A stretch of DNA of 64,000 bases from Frateuria edaphi (GTDB taxonomy: Bacteria; Pseudomonadota; Gammaproteobacteria; Xanthomonadales; Rhodanobacteraceae): positions 496,001 through 560,000 of the forward strand of contig NZ_CP088251.1 of NCBI RefSeq assembly GCF_021117405.1. Reading direction: 5' to 3'. Under the pieces are notes generated by a model. The model ran no database searches. It saw nothing but the letters and a program-made list of their open reading frames with translations, and was not told where the DNA came from. Of this stretch, positions 63,974-64,000 are shown piece after piece. Every line of letters begins with the position of its first letter. Position 1 is the first letter of the stretch. The translations under genes and the position numbers were made by a program.

Positions 63974-64000
63974 GTGGGCTTCAGTCCACCGTGACGGCTG
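63970..64000. repeat. GTAG-type repeat cut by the window end
   Basis: Begins GTAGGTGGGCTTCAG, the same start as the palindrome at 52536, and the TAG is the stop codon of the alkyltransferase-like gene. Inner GGTGG (63973-63977) pairs with CCACC (63986-63990). The right part may continue beyond the window. Confidence 0.65.

Overview
The window is chromosomal DNA from a high-GC gammaproteobacterium, most likely of the Xanthomonadales/Lysobacterales and within them probably a Rhodanobacteraceae-type genus such as Rhodanobacter, Dyella, Frateuria or Luteibacter. The genus is inference. It rests on gene order (rpoN-hpf-hprK-rapZ-EIIA-ptsH-ptsI next to lptB-lptA-lptC-kdsC-kdsD; purN-purM and divergent DUF2066-perM-hda), on an alpha-amino acid ester hydrolase resembling the Xanthomonas enzyme, and on scattered short palindromes that begin with GTAG, like the REP/SMAG elements of Xanthomonadaceae. 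Nearly all the DNA is coding. I see no rRNA, tRNA, CRISPR array, transposase, integrase or phage gene.

Layout. 0-8 kb: the first codons of a cobalamin adenosyltransferase gene that runs off the left edge, a small membrane protein overlapping it, two ubiquinone hydroxylases (ubiH and a ubiI/visC-like gene), a secreted dienelactone hydrolase, a large beta-propeller/GGDEF sensor and ispB. Ubiquinone ring hydroxylation and side-chain synthesis are therefore neighbours. 8-11.4 kb: a YajR-like MFS transporter, a DedA-rhodanese fusion and ssb. 11.4-17.9 kb, minus strand: a regulatory phosphotransferase system (EI, HPr, mannose-type EIIA and HPr kinase) with rapZ, hpf and rpoN, and no sugar permease. 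17.9-23.2 kb: LPS transport (lptB, lptA, lptC) and Kdo synthesis (kdsC, kdsD), divergent from ibaG and murA, so this is an envelope precursor block. 23.5-29.3 kb: a DUF3108 protein, purN and purM, then DUF2066, an AI-2E/PerM-type permease and hda.

29.3-31.9 kb: an intact small KGG-type protein gene, a decayed tandem relative, and divergent suhB/trmJ. 32-35 kb: an oxidative-stress locus in which oxyR is divergent from ahpC and ahpD, with a readable OxyR operator and an ahpC promoter between them. 35-42.8 kb: an exported M1 aminopeptidase, a 1344-residue membrane protein with an internal duplication, and prmC. 42.9-47 kb: dxs, a low-affinity iron permease family protein, an HNH endonuclease and a SapC family protein. 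47.1-52.5 kb: a three-gene heavy-metal-type RND efflux operon with an unusual adaptor. 52.6-57.1 kb: a GFA-family protein, a small exported protein, a GNAT, an exported RidA, a HAD-IB phosphatase and the ester hydrolase. 57.4-64 kb: otsA/otsB, a CNNM/CorC-type protein, a DUF47-pit phosphate uptake pair, an unknown gene, and an alkyltransferase-like DNA repair protein.

Most of this is housekeeping, and I do not see a clear defence system or a wholly new system. The least conventional items are the RND operon whose adaptor shows no visible lipoyl motif, the internally duplicated membrane protein overlapping prmC, the DedA-rhodanese fusion, and GTAG palindromes that form gene stop codons (plus a related palindrome inside the ubiI reading frame). 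Several strong hairpins also lie between genes.
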